Positions 31,296 to 40,579 of a DNA stretch of 64,000 nt are shown here, in pieces. A program made the translations under genes and the position numbers. The DNA lies in assembly GCF_001641335.1 (NCBI RefSeq), contig NZ_LVEM01000002.1, positions 487,755-551,754 on the forward strand. The letters are read 5' to 3'. This stretch comes from Bradyrhizobium stylosanthis (GTDB taxonomy: Bacteria > Pseudomonadota > Alphaproteobacteria > Rhizobiales > Xanthobacteraceae). Within the stretch, counting starts at the first letter, position 1; every line of letters starts with the position of its first letter. The notes beneath the pieces are model-generated. The model was not told the origin of the DNA and made no database searches. It saw only the letters and a program-made list of their open reading frames with translations.

Positions 31296-32009
31296 CTAAC
31301 CCACTCGCCTGAACCGCAGATACGTCGTCTTGCGGCCTTCGCGCGTGGCCTTCCGGCCGTAGCGCGTCATGGTGTAGCCGTCCCATGGCTGGCGGAAATC
31401 GTCGGCGCGCTCCGCGAGCCATTTGAAATCCGGCGAGCGCGCAAGGTGCGATAGCGTCCAGGCGCAGTAATCGTCGATGTCGCAGACGAAGCGGAATTCG
31501 CCGCCGCTCTTCAGCACGCGCGCCATCGCGGCAATCGTGCGGTCCTGCACGAAGCGCCGCTTCCAGTGCCGCCGCTTCGGCCAGGGGTCGGGATGGATCA
31601 GATCGATCCGCGACAGCGAAGCCTTTGGCAGCCAGGCCAGCAGCTCGGCGGCGTCGCCTGCGAACAGGCGGATGTTGGCGATGTTGGCCGCCTCGATCTG
31701 CGCGAGGATTTTTGCCATGCCGTTGACATAGGGCTCGCAGCCGATGAAGCCGGTCGTGGCGAAGTGCTGCGCTTCCGCCGCAAGATGCTCGCCGCCGCCA
31801 AAGCCGATCTCGAGCCTGACATCGTCGGCCGCGGGATCGAAGATTTCACGGGCATCGCTCGGCGCCTCGCGCGCGATGTCGAGCGACAGATGCGGCAGCA
31901 GATGGTCGATCAGCTCGGCCTGGTGCTGCCTGAGCTTGTGGCCCTTGCGCCGCCCGAAGAACGCGCGCTCGCTGTCGTCACGATCGGGATCCGATTTGCG
32001 CTCGCTCAT
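31296..32009 (-). CDS. trmB: TrmB, tRNA (guanine-N7)-methyltransferase
   Basis: 237 residues. Methylates G46 in the tRNA variable loop with S-adenosylmethionine. The SAM motif is DVRLEIGFGGGEHLAAEAQ; family motifs FIGCEPYVNGMAKIL, IDLIHPDPWPKRRHWKRRFV and the acceptor segment are present. The start ATG overlaps the stop of the M20 peptidase gene as ATGA, so the two are translationally coupled. A repeat follows the stop directly. Confidence 0.95.
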   Translation of the reverse strand: MSERKSDPDRDDSERAFFGRRKGHKLRQHQAELIDHLLPHLSLDIAREAPSDAREIFDPAADDVRLEIGFGGGEHLAAEAQHFATTGFIGCEPYVNGMAKILAQIEAANIANIRLFAGDAAELLAWLPKASLSRIDLIHPDPWPKRRHWKRRFVQDRTIAAMARVLKSGGEFRFVCDIDDYCAWTLSHLARSPDFKWLAERADDFRQPWDGYTMTRYGRKATREGRKTTYLRFRRVG

Positions 32010-33133
32010 CGCAGCGTCTGGTACAGGCGGTGGAGCAGCCGCGCGCGCGGTGCGAGCGAGGAGACGTAGAGCTGCTCATAGTGGGTGTGCGCGCCCTTGC
32101 CGTCGACGCCGAGTCCGTCGAGCGTCGCGGTGTGCGGGGCCGTGAAATTGCCGTCGGAGCCGCCGCCGGTATAGGTGTCGATCAGCTCGAAGCCGATCTC
32201 GGTGGCGAGCGACCTGGCATGCTCGTAGAGCGAGGCGCCCGCATTGCCCTTCTCGTAAGGCGGGCGGTTGAGCTCGCCGGTGACCTTGACGGTCACGCCT
32301 TCGGTCTTCGACGTCAGCCCCAGAATCTTGCCGACGAACTCGTCCGCATCAGTGAAGCTCGGCACGCGCAGATCGACTTCGGCATAGGCCTCTTCCGGCG
32401 TCACGTTGGGGCGCGTGCCGCCGCGCACCACGCCGACATTCACGGTGACGCCGCGCTTGAGATCGTTCATGCCTTCCAGCGCGAGGATGACGTTGCCGAG
32501 CTCGCGCACCGCGCTGCGGCCGTCTTCGGGCCGCGAGCCGGCATGTGCGGGCACGCCCTTGATGAACACCTGAAAGCGTCCGACGCCCTTGCGTCCGGTG
32601 ACGATCTTGCCGCCGTCGCGCGCTGGCTCCGTCACCAGCACGTATTTGGCCTTGCGTCCTTCCTTCTCGATCAGCGCCCGCGAGGTCGGGCTGCCGATCT
32701 CCTCGTCGGAGGTGAACATGTGGGTGATGCCGAGCGGCGAACGATCGCCGCCGGCGCAGAGCGCGGCAAAGGCGTGATGGGCGATGTAGGCGCCGCCCTT
32801 CATGTCGTAGATGCCGGGGCCGAACGCGCTGTCGCCCTCGACCTTGAACGGAAGGCGCTCGATGAAGCCGAGGGGATGAACGGTATCGAGGTGGCTCAGC
32901 ACCAGGATGCCCGGCTGCTCCTGGCCCCAGGTCGAGCGGGCCAGCAGATGATCGCCGCAGCCGTTGATGCCGGCGACGCGCTCGAGCGTGACGGGCAAGT
33001 CGCGATACTGATCCGCGACCAGCGACACCAACTTGTTGACCTGGTCAGGCGCCTCGGTCGGCGTCTCGATCTCCACCCAGCGCTGGATGCCGTCGAGAAT
33101 AGTTTGGGTATCGAACCAGTTGGAGCTCGCCAT
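32006..33133 (-). CDS. M20-family metallopeptidase (carboxypeptidase G2-like)
   Basis: I choose ATG 33133 (MASSNWFDTQTILDGI), 375 residues; ATG 33163 is an alternative. Zinc exopeptidases or amidases of this family cleave C-terminal glutamate or N-acylated amino acids. Zinc ligands appear in order: VLSHLDTVHP (His), GPGIYDMKGG (Asp), TSDEEIGS (Glu-Glu), VTEPARDG (Glu) and HTHYEQLYV (His). The lid domain (PAHAGSRPEDGRSAVRELG) has the conserved His. No signal peptide, so likely cytoplasmic. It overlaps trmB by four bases; in Rhizobiaceae metK usually sits at this position, as I recall. Confidence 0.9.
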   Translation of the reverse strand: MASSNWFDTQTILDGIQRWVEIETPTEAPDQVNKLVSLVADQYRDLPVTLERVAGINGCGDHLLARSTWGQEQPGILVLSHLDTVHPLGFIERLPFKVEGDSAFGPGIYDMKGGAYIAHHAFAALCAGGDRSPLGITHMFTSDEEIGSPTSRALIEKEGRKAKYVLVTEPARDGGKIVTGRKGVGRFQVFIKGVPAHAGSRPEDGRSAVRELGNVILALEGMNDLKRGVTVNVGVVRGGTRPNVTPEEAYAEVDLRVPSFTDADEFVGKILGLTSKTEGVTVKVTGELNRPPYEKGNAGASLYEHARSLATEIGFELIDTYTGGGSDGNFTAPHTATLDGLGVDGKGAHTHYEQLYVSSLAPRARLLHRLYQTLR

Positions 33134-33248
33134 GGGCGCATCTATGCCTTTGAATCGTATCATCCGTGACGGCGCGCATCAGGGCGCGGCCGCAAATGAC
33201 GACATAGGCCAGATTTGGCGCAGCCTCAAATCGGAATGAGATGGCGCC

Positions 33249-33662
33249 TCAGCGCTTGTCGGGACCTTCGCGGGCGGCGATCTGCTCGACGAGATCGACG
33301 ATCGAGCGGCGCATTTTCGAATCGGTGATTCGCGTGAACGCCTTGGTCAAGGCGAGTCCTTCCGAGGTCGCGAGGAAGTCGGAGACATAAGAGGGCGAAG
33401 CGCCTTCGGCGAAGCCATCCGGCCCGGCCACGCCGCTCGGTCCGCCCTCGAACAGGAACGACACCGGCACCTGGAGAATCTCGGCAATCTGCTGGATGCG
33501 GCTCGCGCCGACCCTGTTCGTGCCCTTCTCGTATTTCTGGATCTGCTGGAAAGTCAGGCCCAAGGCCTCACCGAGCTTCTCCTGGCTCATGCCCAACATG
33601 ATGCGGCGCATGCGCACGCGGCTGCCGACATATTTGTCAACAGGGTTGGGCGCTTTCGACAT
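33249..33662 (-). CDS. PraR-like XRE-family regulator
   Basis: Start ATG 33662 (MSKAPNPVDKYVG) with GGAGG upstream gives 137 residues. A single Cro/CI helix-turn-helix covers residues about 15-70 (RVRMRRIMLGMSQEKLGEAL, LTFQQIQKYEKGTNRVG, SRIQQIAEILQVPVSFLFE). The tail ends in RRSIVDLVEQIA. It closely resembles PraR of Azorhizobium and Rhizobium, which represses biofilm and quorum-related genes. Position next to lnt and trmB is conserved in Rhizobiales. Target genes in this organism are unknown. Confidence 0.85.
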   Translation of the reverse strand: MSKAPNPVDKYVGSRVRMRRIMLGMSQEKLGEALGLTFQQIQKYEKGTNRVGASRIQQIAEILQVPVSFLFEGGPSGVAGPDGFAEGASPSYVSDFLATSEGLALTKAFTRITDSKMRRSIVDLVEQIAAREGPDKR

Positions 33663-33881
33663 TTCCTCAGCCTCCAAACACCACCTTCAGCGCAATCGAT
33701 TGGATGCCTCAGGTGCCAGCAGCGTAAAAATCAAACCCTGTTATTGGGAAACATTGCGGAGAAATTTAGCAACGCCCGCTGTCTTTCGCAGCGAATGCAG
33801 AATGAGGAACCCGGGTGCAGTCGTCAACCGTGGGACTACGGTTGTCAAAGGATTCCGGCCGCCTTCGCCGTAGCAGCGAAA

Positions 33882-35495
33882 TCAGGGGTGCCGTTTGGCA
33901 ACACGTCGGCGCATCGCGAGAATCACGGCCAGGGCGACGAGCATGGCTGCGGGCACGTCGCCGAGCCGCGCATAGACGGTCGGCGGGATCGCGGCGGGCA
34001 AGCTTGCATCCAAAATGCCTTCGATTCCGAGGCCGAGACTGGCGATTGTTCGCCCGACCGGATCGATCACGGCGGAGACGCCGGTATTGGCGGAGCGGAC
34101 CAGCGGCAATCCGAGCTCGATCGCGCGCATCCGCGCCTGCTCGAGATGCTGGTAGGGACCGGTCGAGATACCGAACCAGCCGTCATTGGTGAGGTTCACG
34201 ATCCAGCCTGGACGTTCGTTGCGTCCGGCAACCTCACCGGGAAAGATCGCCTCGTAGCAAATTAGAGGCAATGCGCTCGGCGCGCCCGGCACGTTGAGTG
34301 CGTGACGCACGGTCCCCGGAATGAAGCCGCCACGCACGCGCGTGAGTTGTTCGAAGCCGAGCTTCTCCATCAGATCCTGATAGGGAAGAAACTCGCCGAA
34401 CGGCACGAGGTGGAGCTTGTCGTAGACCGAGAGCACGCTGCCGTCATGGTCGATCACGTAGATCGAATTATACGCGCGCGTGATCGGCGTGCCGCGCGGC
34501 AGATCGGGCGCGCGGACCGAGCCGGTGATCAGCACCGTGCCCTTCGGCAGCAGATCGGCGATTTGCGCCATCGCGTCGGCTTCGCGCGTGAGGAAGAATG
34601 GAAACGCCGATTCCGGCCAGATCAGGATCGTGGCATCGCGCACGCCGGTCGATTGCGGCCCGGAGGCGCGGTCCGACAGCGCGAGGTATTTCTTCATCAC
34701 CTCCGCCTTGGCGGAATAGTTGAACTTCGCGTCCTGCTGCAGGTTCGGTTGCATCAGGCGCAGCTTGGTGCCCGCGACCATCGTGGTCGGATGCAGCGAC
34801 AGGCGGATCGCGCCGAAGATGCTCATGACGATCAGAAGCGCGATTGCCGCGGCCGGTGCGCGCCACGCGATGCTGCGATCGGGCGTGCGGTCGATCAGCG
34901 CCGCCGGGCTTGCGAAGATCGCGACCGTCAGGAACGTCATGCCCCACAGGCCGATCAGCGACGCGGTCTGCGCCAGCGCCAGCGGCTCGGACAGCGCATA
35001 GCCGAACGCGTTCCAGGGAAAGCCGGTCAGCACGTGGCCGCGCAGCCATTCGCTGATGGTGAGGCTTGCTGCGAGCGCGAGCACGCGCGTGGCGTTCTTG
35101 GTCCAGAGCAGGCGCGCCAGCGCAAAGCCAAGCGCCGTGAAGATGGAGAGATATGCCGGCAGGCCCAGCACGGCGAAGGGCGTCAGCCAGGCGAAGATGT
35201 CGGCGTCGACGAAGAACGCGTAGCCGATCCAATAGAGGCCGGGCACGAAATAGCCGAGCCCGAACCAGTATCCGGTCAGCGCTGCGGCCGGCACGCCGCC
35301 ATAGCGTCCGGCGCCGGCGCCGTCGATCAGCCAGACCAGCACGGGGAACGTGATGAACAGCACGGGAAAAAGATTGAACGGCGCCAGCGCGAGCACCGAC
35401 AGTGCGCCGCACCCCATCGCAATCAACGCGCGCTTCCATCCCCAGGTGAGGATGATGGCAAGCGCGATCTGCTTGAATCGCTGGAACGCTCTCAC
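33882..35495 (-). CDS. lnt: Lnt, apolipoprotein N-acyltransferase
   Basis: 537 residues. Inner-membrane enzyme that adds the third acyl chain to lipoproteins. Several hydrophobic helices occupy about residues 10-210. The nitrilase-like domain follows with the triad Glu (WPESAFPFF), Lys (YDKLHLVPFGEFLPYQ) and Cys (LICYEAIFPGEV), then a C-terminal helix (AAMLVALAVILA). Its start overlaps the stop of the CBS-domain gene as ATGA. Part of the ybeY-tlyC-lnt cluster. Confidence 0.96.
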   Translation of the reverse strand: MRAFQRFKQIALAIILTWGWKRALIAMGCGALSVLALAPFNLFPVLFITFPVLVWLIDGAGAGRYGGVPAAALTGYWFGLGYFVPGLYWIGYAFFVDADIFAWLTPFAVLGLPAYLSIFTALGFALARLLWTKNATRVLALAASLTISEWLRGHVLTGFPWNAFGYALSEPLALAQTASLIGLWGMTFLTVAIFASPAALIDRTPDRSIAWRAPAAAIALLIVMSIFGAIRLSLHPTTMVAGTKLRLMQPNLQQDAKFNYSAKAEVMKKYLALSDRASGPQSTGVRDATILIWPESAFPFFLTREADAMAQIADLLPKGTVLITGSVRAPDLPRGTPITRAYNSIYVIDHDGSVLSVYDKLHLVPFGEFLPYQDLMEKLGFEQLTRVRGGFIPGTVRHALNVPGAPSALPLICYEAIFPGEVAGRNERPGWIVNLTNDGWFGISTGPYQHLEQARMRAIELGLPLVRSANTGVSAVIDPVGRTIASLGLGIEGILDASLPAAIPPTVYARLGDVPAAMLVALAVILAMRRRVAKRHP

Positions 35496-36610
35496 TGCGG
35501 ACCGGTCCCGTCGCTGGGCGGCGGGGTCGGCGTGTCACTCGACGGCGGCTGGTTGCTCTCCGGCGCGGCCTCGCGGCGCCGGCTCTCGCGCTGGGTGCGC
35601 GGCGCCGGCCGTTCCTTGCGCGTCGCGATGCGCAGCCGCTTGACGCGGCGCGGATCGGCATCGAGCACCTCGACCTCGTAATTGCCGGGGCCCGAGATCA
35701 CCTCGCCGCGCACCGGCAGGCGTCCGACGAAGCTGACGAGATAACCGCCGAGCGTCTCGACTTCCTCGCCGGCCTCGCCGGTGACGAAGTCCGCGCCGAT
35801 CACTTCGCGGACGTCGTCGAGGCTGGCGCGGGCATCGGCGATGAAGGCGTTGTCCGGCAGGCGCACGATCGAGGGCGGCTCGTCGCTGTCGTGCTCGTCG
35901 TCGATCTCGCCGACGATCTGCTCGACGATATCCTCGATCGAGACCAGCCCGTCGCTGCCGCCATATTCGTCCACGACCAGCGCGAGGTGGATGCGCGTCG
36001 CCTGCATCTGCGCGAGCAGGTCGATCGCCCGCATCGACGGCGGCACGTAGAGCAGCTTGCGGATGATGCGTGCGTCCTCGAGCGGCAGCGCGAGGTCCAC
36101 GGCCTTCAAATCGAGCCCGGCCGGCGGCGGCTTCTTGCGCTTGGTCTTGGTGGCCTCCGACACGCGCGCCCGCGCCGTCATGAAGGCGAGCAGGTCCCGG
36201 ATGTGGACGATGCCGACGGGATCGTCGAGCGTCTCGTTGTAGACCACGAGGCGCGAATGACCGACGCTCTCGAAGCGGTCCATCAATTCGCCGAGCGGGA
36301 TGTCGCGCTTCACCGCGATGATGTCGGCGCGATGCACCATGACGTCGGCGATGCGGCGCTCGTGCAGGCCGAGGATGTTGCGCAGCATGGTGCGCTCGAC
36401 CGCGGAGAAGCCGGTGTCGTCCGGCGTCGTGGCGTCGAGCACGACCTGCAGATCGTCGCGCACCGAGCCGGCCTTCCAGCCGAACAGCGTGCGGATGGCG
36501 CGCAGCAGCCAGCCTTCCGCGGTCGGGCGCAGCACCTCGCCGGGCGTCACCACGGCCGGAAGGTTGGCCGTGTTGCGCGGATTGTCGTGGGTTGGCTCGG
36601 AGTCGGGCAT
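35492..36610 (-). CDS. CBS-domain protein of the TlyC/CorC family
   Basis: Start ATG 36610 (MPDSEPTHDNPRNT), one base after the ybeY stop, gives 372 residues. Two CBS domains cover about 95-230 (VMVHRADIIAVKRDIPLGELMDRFE, VPPSMRAIDLLAQMQATRIHLALVVDEYGG). A CorC_HlyC transporter-associated domain is at about 270-345. There are no membrane helices, as in E. coli CorC, so a cytosolic partner of a cation exporter is likely. Polar, Arg/Pro-rich tail (QPPSSDTPTPPPSDGTGPQ). Confidence 0.9.
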   Translation of the reverse strand: MPDSEPTHDNPRNTANLPAVVTPGEVLRPTAEGWLLRAIRTLFGWKAGSVRDDLQVVLDATTPDDTGFSAVERTMLRNILGLHERRIADVMVHRADIIAVKRDIPLGELMDRFESVGHSRLVVYNETLDDPVGIVHIRDLLAFMTARARVSEATKTKRKKPPPAGLDLKAVDLALPLEDARIIRKLLYVPPSMRAIDLLAQMQATRIHLALVVDEYGGSDGLVSIEDIVEQIVGEIDDEHDSDEPPSIVRLPDNAFIADARASLDDVREVIGADFVTGEAGEEVETLGGYLVSFVGRLPVRGEVISGPGNYEVEVLDADPRRVKRLRIATRKERPAPRTQRESRRREAAPESNQPPSSDTPTPPPSDGTGPQ

Positions 36611-36611
36611 C

Positions 36612-37121
36612 TCAGTGCGTCCCCGGGCGGTCGGCATAGGGATCGGGGATGCCGAGATGCGCGAGGATCTGCGTTTCCAACGCTTCCATCTCCTCGGCGT
36701 CGTCGTCGTTCTCGTGATCGTAGCCGATCAGATGCAGGAACCCGTGCACGGCGAGATGGCTCAAATGATGGTCGAACGGCTTGTGTTCCTCGTCCGCCTC
36801 GCGCCGCATCGTCTCGTAGGCGATCGCGATGTCGCCGAGCATGCGCGGCGCATCGCCTTCCTTCCATTCACCCTCCGGCTGGAGCGCGGGAAACGACAGC
36901 ACGTTGGTCGGCTTGTCGATGCCGCGCCAGTTGCTGTTGAGGGTGCGGATGCCGGAATCATCGGTCAGCATCACGGCCACTTCGGCGTCGGCGACGTCCT
37001 CGTCGACGCTCTCGGCGGCGGCGGCGACGGCGCGCTGGATCACGGCTTCGGAATCAGGTTCGCGCTGCCAGCAATCGGCAACGACGAGGACCTCGGTCAT
37101 GGGAAGGTTGGGGTGTGACAT
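36612..37121 (-). CDS. ybeY: YbeY, endoribonuclease in rRNA maturation
   Basis: 169 residues. Zinc-dependent single-strand endonuclease needed for 16S 3'-end processing and ribosome quality control. The zinc motif HxxxHxxGxDH reads HGFLHLIGYDH; NSNWRGIDKPTNVLSF is the second signature. It lies between phoH and the CBS-domain gene, the usual order in most bacteria. An internal ATG at 37100 is also possible. Confidence 0.96.
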   Translation of the reverse strand: MSHPNLPMTEVLVVADCWQREPDSEAVIQRAVAAAAESVDEDVADAEVAVMLTDDSGIRTLNSNWRGIDKPTNVLSFPALQPEGEWKEGDAPRMLGDIAIAYETMRREADEEHKPFDHHLSHLAVHGFLHLIGYDHENDDDAEEMEALETQILAHLGIPDPYADRPGTH

Positions 37122-37182
37122 TGTCTTTGTTCGGAACGATCAGGCGCCGTGTCCGCGCCCGTATGGTCCGGTTGTTGTCCCG

Positions 37183-38238
37183 TCAGCGTTTATCCGTGGC
37201 CGGCCGCTGCGGCGAACCTTCATAGGCGGCGACGATCCGCGCCACGAGCTCGTGGCGGATCACGTCCTCGGCTTTGAAATGAACCTGGGCAATGCCTTCG
37301 ACGCCGCCCAGGAGGCGCGTTGCCTCGGCAAGACCCGAGGTCTGGCCGTTCGGCAAATCGATCTGCGAGGGATCGCCCGTCACGATCATGCGGCTGTTCT
37401 CGCCCAGACGCGTCAGGAACATCTTCATCTGCATCGACGTGGTGTTCTGCGCTTCGTCCAGGATGATGGCGGCATTGGTCAGCGTGCGGCCGCGCATGAA
37501 GGCGAGCGGCGCGATCTCGATCTCTCCGGTCTGCAGCGCGCGCTCGACGATGCGCGCGTCCATGAGGTCGTAGAGCGCGTCGTAGATCGGGCGCAGATAA
37601 GGATCGACCTTCTCGCGGAGATCGCCGGGCAGGAAGCCGAGCCGCTCGCCGGCCTCCACCGCCGGACGCGACAGGATGATCTTGTCGACCTCCTTGCGCT
37701 CGAACAGCTGCGCGGCATGCGCCACGGCGAGCCAGGTCTTGCCGGTGCCGGCGGGTCCGATGCCGAACACCAGCTCGTGGCGCTTCAGCGCGCGGATATA
37801 GGAGTCCTGCGCGGCGGTGCGCGCACGTACCGGGCGCTTGCGCAAATTGATGCTGTCGAAGGTCGATTTCGCCGACTTGGCGTCGAACTCGAACAGCGAT
37901 CCTTGCGCGATCACCGCGCGGATCGCGCCTTCGACCTCGCCCTGGTCGAGATCCTGGCCCTTCACGGCCTGTGCGTAGAGCATCTCCAGCACGCGGCGCG
38001 CGGCGTCGCAGCCGTCGCGCGTACCGCCGATGGTGATGTGGTTGCCCTTGGAATCGACGACGACGCCGAGCCGCCGCTCGATCTGCGCGAGGTGCTGGCC
38101 ATAGGGGCCGACCAGCGCGGAAGCGGCACGGTTGTCGTCGAAATCGATGACGACCTGGGTCTCGGGCGGAACTTGCATGTCGCGGTCAAATTTGCGGCTG
38201 GGAGCGATAGAAGACGAATCCGATGCGCTTTTTGGCAA
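37183..38238 (-). CDS. phoH: PhoH-like ATPase
   Basis: I place the start at TTG 38238, four bases after the miaB stop and with GGAG nine bases upstream (351 residues); ATG 38178 (MQVPPETQVVIDF) has no visible ribosome site. An N-terminal KH-like region (about 30-100) precedes the ATPase: Walker A GIGPAGTGKTWLAVA, Walker B IILDEAQNTT, and VTGDPSQIDLP. PhoH proteins are thought to be RNA helicases or RNA-processing ATPases that act with YbeY. Middle of miaB-phoH-ybeY-tlyC-lnt. Confidence 0.93.
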   Translation of the reverse strand: MPKSASDSSSIAPSRKFDRDMQVPPETQVVIDFDDNRAASALVGPYGQHLAQIERRLGVVVDSKGNHITIGGTRDGCDAARRVLEMLYAQAVKGQDLDQGEVEGAIRAVIAQGSLFEFDAKSAKSTFDSINLRKRPVRARTAAQDSYIRALKRHELVFGIGPAGTGKTWLAVAHAAQLFERKEVDKIILSRPAVEAGERLGFLPGDLREKVDPYLRPIYDALYDLMDARIVERALQTGEIEIAPLAFMRGRTLTNAAIILDEAQNTTSMQMKMFLTRLGENSRMIVTGDPSQIDLPNGQTSGLAEATRLLGGVEGIAQVHFKAEDVIRHELVARIVAAYEGSPQRPATDKR

Positions 38239-38242
38239 GGGT

Positions 38243-39637
38243 TCAGGCTCCGATGGCTTGCGATAAAGCGGGCTCGCGCGCAGTGCGCGGTGTCGCGAGC
38301 TCGCCGAGGAAACTGTAACGCTCGAGGCTGTCGATCCGCACGGGCAGGATCTGTCCGATGATGTCGGCCGAGGCCATGACGTGGGCGGGCTGGAGGAAGG
38401 CGGTGCGGCCGACGATCTGGCCGTCCTTGCGCGCCGGACGCTCGAACAGCACGTCGACCGTTGAGCCAATCGCAGCCTTGTTGAAGGCCGATTGCTGGCT
38501 GTCGATCAGTTCCTGGAGCCGCTCCAATCGCTGGTCCATCTCGGCGGGGGACACCGTCTCCTGCATATCCGCGGCCGGCGTTCCCGGCCGGGCGGAGTAT
38601 TTGAACGAATAAGCCGCAGCGTAGCCGATTTGCGTGACAAGCGCGAGTGTGGCGAGAAAATCTTGCTCGCTCTCGCCGGGGAAGCCGACGATAAAATCCG
38701 ATGAAAAAGCAATGTCTTGGCGAGCGGTACGGAAACGGTCGATGACACGCCGATAATCATCGGCGGTATGTTTCCGGTTCATGGCCGCCAGAATCCGGTC
38801 CGAGCCCGACTGCACCGGCAGGTGCACGAACGGCATCAGGGCCGCGAGATCGCGGTGGGCCGCAATCAAACTGTCATCGACATCGCGGGGATGGCTGGTC
38901 GAATAGCGCAGCCGCGCGATGCCGGGAATCGTCGCCAGATGCTCGAGCAGGCGGCCGAGCGGCCAGGTTTTTCCGTCCGGCCCCTCGCCATGATAGGCGT
39001 TGACGTTCTGCCCGATCAGCGTGAGCTCGCGCACGCCGTTGTCGGCAAGGCGCTTCACGTCGTCGACGATTTTCGCGACGGGGCGGGAAACTTCCGAACC
39101 GCGCGTGTACGGCACGACGCAGAACGTACAAAACTTGTCGCAGCCTTCCTGCACCGTGACGAACGCGGAAATGCCGCGCGCGCGGATCGCGTCGGGCTTG
39201 GGCTGGGCCAGAAAGCCGAATTTGTCGGCCGCGGGAAACTCGGTCTCGATCGCGCGGCCTTCGTCGCGCGCGCGTTTCAGAAGCTCGGGAAGGTGATGAT
39301 AGCTCTGCGGTCCCACCACGACGTCGACGACGGGTGCGCGGCGCGTGATCTCGCCACCTTCGGCCTGTGCCACGCAGCCTGCGACGGCGATCTGCATCGC
39401 GCGACCCTCGCGCGCAGCCTCGTCCTTGGCGACACGCAGCCGTCCGAGCTCCGAATAGACCTTCTCGGAGGCCTTCTCGCGGATATGGCAGGTGTTGAGG
39501 ATGACGAGGTCGGCCTCCTCGGCACTCGCCGTTTCGACGAATCCTTCCGGAGCCAGCGTGTCCACCATGCGCTGGGCATCGTAGACGTTCATCTGGCAGC
39601 CATATGATTTGATGTGCAGCTTGCGCGGCGGCGTCAT
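38243..39637 (-). CDS. miaB: MiaB, tRNA-2-methylthio-N6-dimethylallyladenosine synthase
   Basis: 464 residues. Radical-SAM methylthiotransferase acting on A37 of tRNAs. The N-terminal auxiliary-cluster cysteines are in [20 protein letters not shown] and [10 protein letters not shown]. The radical-SAM cluster is CxxxCxxC in [16 protein letters not shown]. The C-terminal TRAM domain ([19 protein letters not shown]) binds tRNA. First of miaB-phoH-ybeY-tlyC-lnt; the TTG of phoH follows almost at once. Confidence 0.97.
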   Translation of the reverse strand: MTPPRKLHIKSYGCQMNVYDAQRMVDTLAPEGFVETASAEEADLVILNTCHIREKASEKVYSELGRLRVAKDEAAREGRAMQIAVAGCVAQAEGGEITRRAPVVDVVVGPQSYHHLPELLKRARDEGRAIETEFPAADKFGFLAQPKPDAIRARGISAFVTVQEGCDKFCTFCVVPYTRGSEVSRPVAKIVDDVKRLADNGVRELTLIGQNVNAYHGEGPDGKTWPLGRLLEHLATIPGIARLRYSTSHPRDVDDSLIAAHRDLAALMPFVHLPVQSGSDRILAAMNRKHTADDYRRVIDRFRTARQDIAFSSDFIVGFPGESEQDFLATLALVTQIGYAAAYSFKYSARPGTPAADMQETVSPAEMDQRLERLQELIDSQQSAFNKAAIGSTVDVLFERPARKDGQIVGRTAFLQPAHVMASADIIGQILPVRIDSLERYSFLGELATPRTAREPALSQAIGA

Positions 39638-39715
39638 GGAACCCGAAATGGCGGTGGAGGACGGCCCTCAAATATAGGCTGGAGGGCCGAAAATCCAGCG
39701 ATTGCGGCCCCCTAC

Positions 39716-39813
39716 GGTCATTCCGGGGCGACCGCAGAGCGATCGAACCGGGAATCCCGAGGTTTTGGGCGAGATTCCGGGCTTGATGCCGCGCATCGCC
39801 CGGGAATGACGGC
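39716..39813. repeat. Dispersed palindromic repeat, family D
   Basis: Starts CGGTCATTCCGGGGCGACC, includes GGGAATCCCGAGG and GAGATTCCGGG, and ends CGCCCGGGAATGACGG. Sits in the spacer between the HAD gene stop and the miaB start. Confidence 0.75.
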
Positions 39814-39819
39814 CAGGGA

Positions 39820-40500
39820 CTAGCCCGCCAGGGCCTCCGCCTCGACCCGCCGGACCAGCTCCGGGAGCTGATGCATGTCGGCAAAGGTCAGGTTGGCGCC
39901 GGCCTGACGCAGGGTCTCGGCATGGCCGTCCCCGCAATGGCTGCCGCCGCAGAAGCCGAACACGGTCATGCCCGCCGCCCGCGCGCCGGCGATGCCGGCG
40001 AGGCTGTCCTCGATGACGACGCAGCGCTCCGGCGGCACGCCCATCTGGTTCGCTGCGAACAGGAACAGGTCGGGCGCCGGCTTGCCGTTCTTCACCTGCG
40101 AGGATGAGAAGATGTTTGGCGCGAGGCGCTCATGGAGGCCGGTGCTCCCGAGACTCACCTGCATGCGCTGATGCGAACCGCTCGACGCGACGCAGACCGC
40201 TTGCGTCACCACATCGAGCACGTCGTGGATGCCGCGGATCGCTTCGAGGTCGGCCTCGAACGAGCGGAACAGCTCGTCCTGCAGATCACCGTGATAGGCC
40301 TCCGGCAGCGTGCGGCCGAGCTCGGTCTCGATCTCGAGATTGGCTTGTTTTGTCGAACGGCCGAGGAAGCGCCTCGACACCTGCTCCGAGGTGATCGGAT
40401 AGCCGTGCCGGGTCAGAGCATTTGCATGCGCGCGACAGGAGATGACCTCGCTGTCCACGAGCACGCCGTCGCAATCGAAGATGATGAGATCGATGGGCAC
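39820..40500 (-). CDS. HAD-superfamily phosphatase (beta-phosphoglucomutase-like)
   Basis: 226 residues; the start codon is GTG 40500. HAD motif I is IIFDCDGVLVDSE (nucleophile first Asp), motif II VASSGSH, motif III GKPAPDLFLFAANQM (Lys), motif IV VVIEDSLAGIAGARAAGM. The four-helix cap places it in the PGM/phosphatase subfamily IA, close to enzymes on sugar phosphates or 6-phosphogluconate. Downstream of fur and followed by repeats on both sides, so probably its own unit. Substrate not determined. Confidence 0.88.
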   Translation of the reverse strand: MPIDLIIFDCDGVLVDSEVISCRAHANALTRHGYPITSEQVSRRFLGRSTKQANLEIETELGRTLPEAYHGDLQDELFRSFEADLEAIRGIHDVLDVVTQAVCVASSGSHQRMQVSLGSTGLHERLAPNIFSSSQVKNGKPAPDLFLFAANQMGVPPERCVVIEDSLAGIAGARAAGMTVFGFCGGSHCGDGHAETLRQAGANLTFADMHQLPELVRRVEAEALAG

Positions 40501-40503
40501 TAG

Positions 40504-40577
40504 GGCATGATCCGGAAAAGTGTGAAGCGGTTATCCCGCGCGGCAAGCGCGGAACGCGTTTGCGCGGAGATCATGCC
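40504..40577. repeat. Dispersed palindromic repeat, family F (GCATGATCCGGAAAAGTG)
   Basis: GGGCATGATCCGGAAAAGTGTG at the left and GAGATCATGCC at the right, with CCGCGCGGCAAGCGCGG inside. The left arm is the same as in the copy at 53982-54030. The right arm has diverged. It fills the whole gap between the HAD gene and fur. Confidence 0.75.
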
Positions 40578-40579
40578 GC

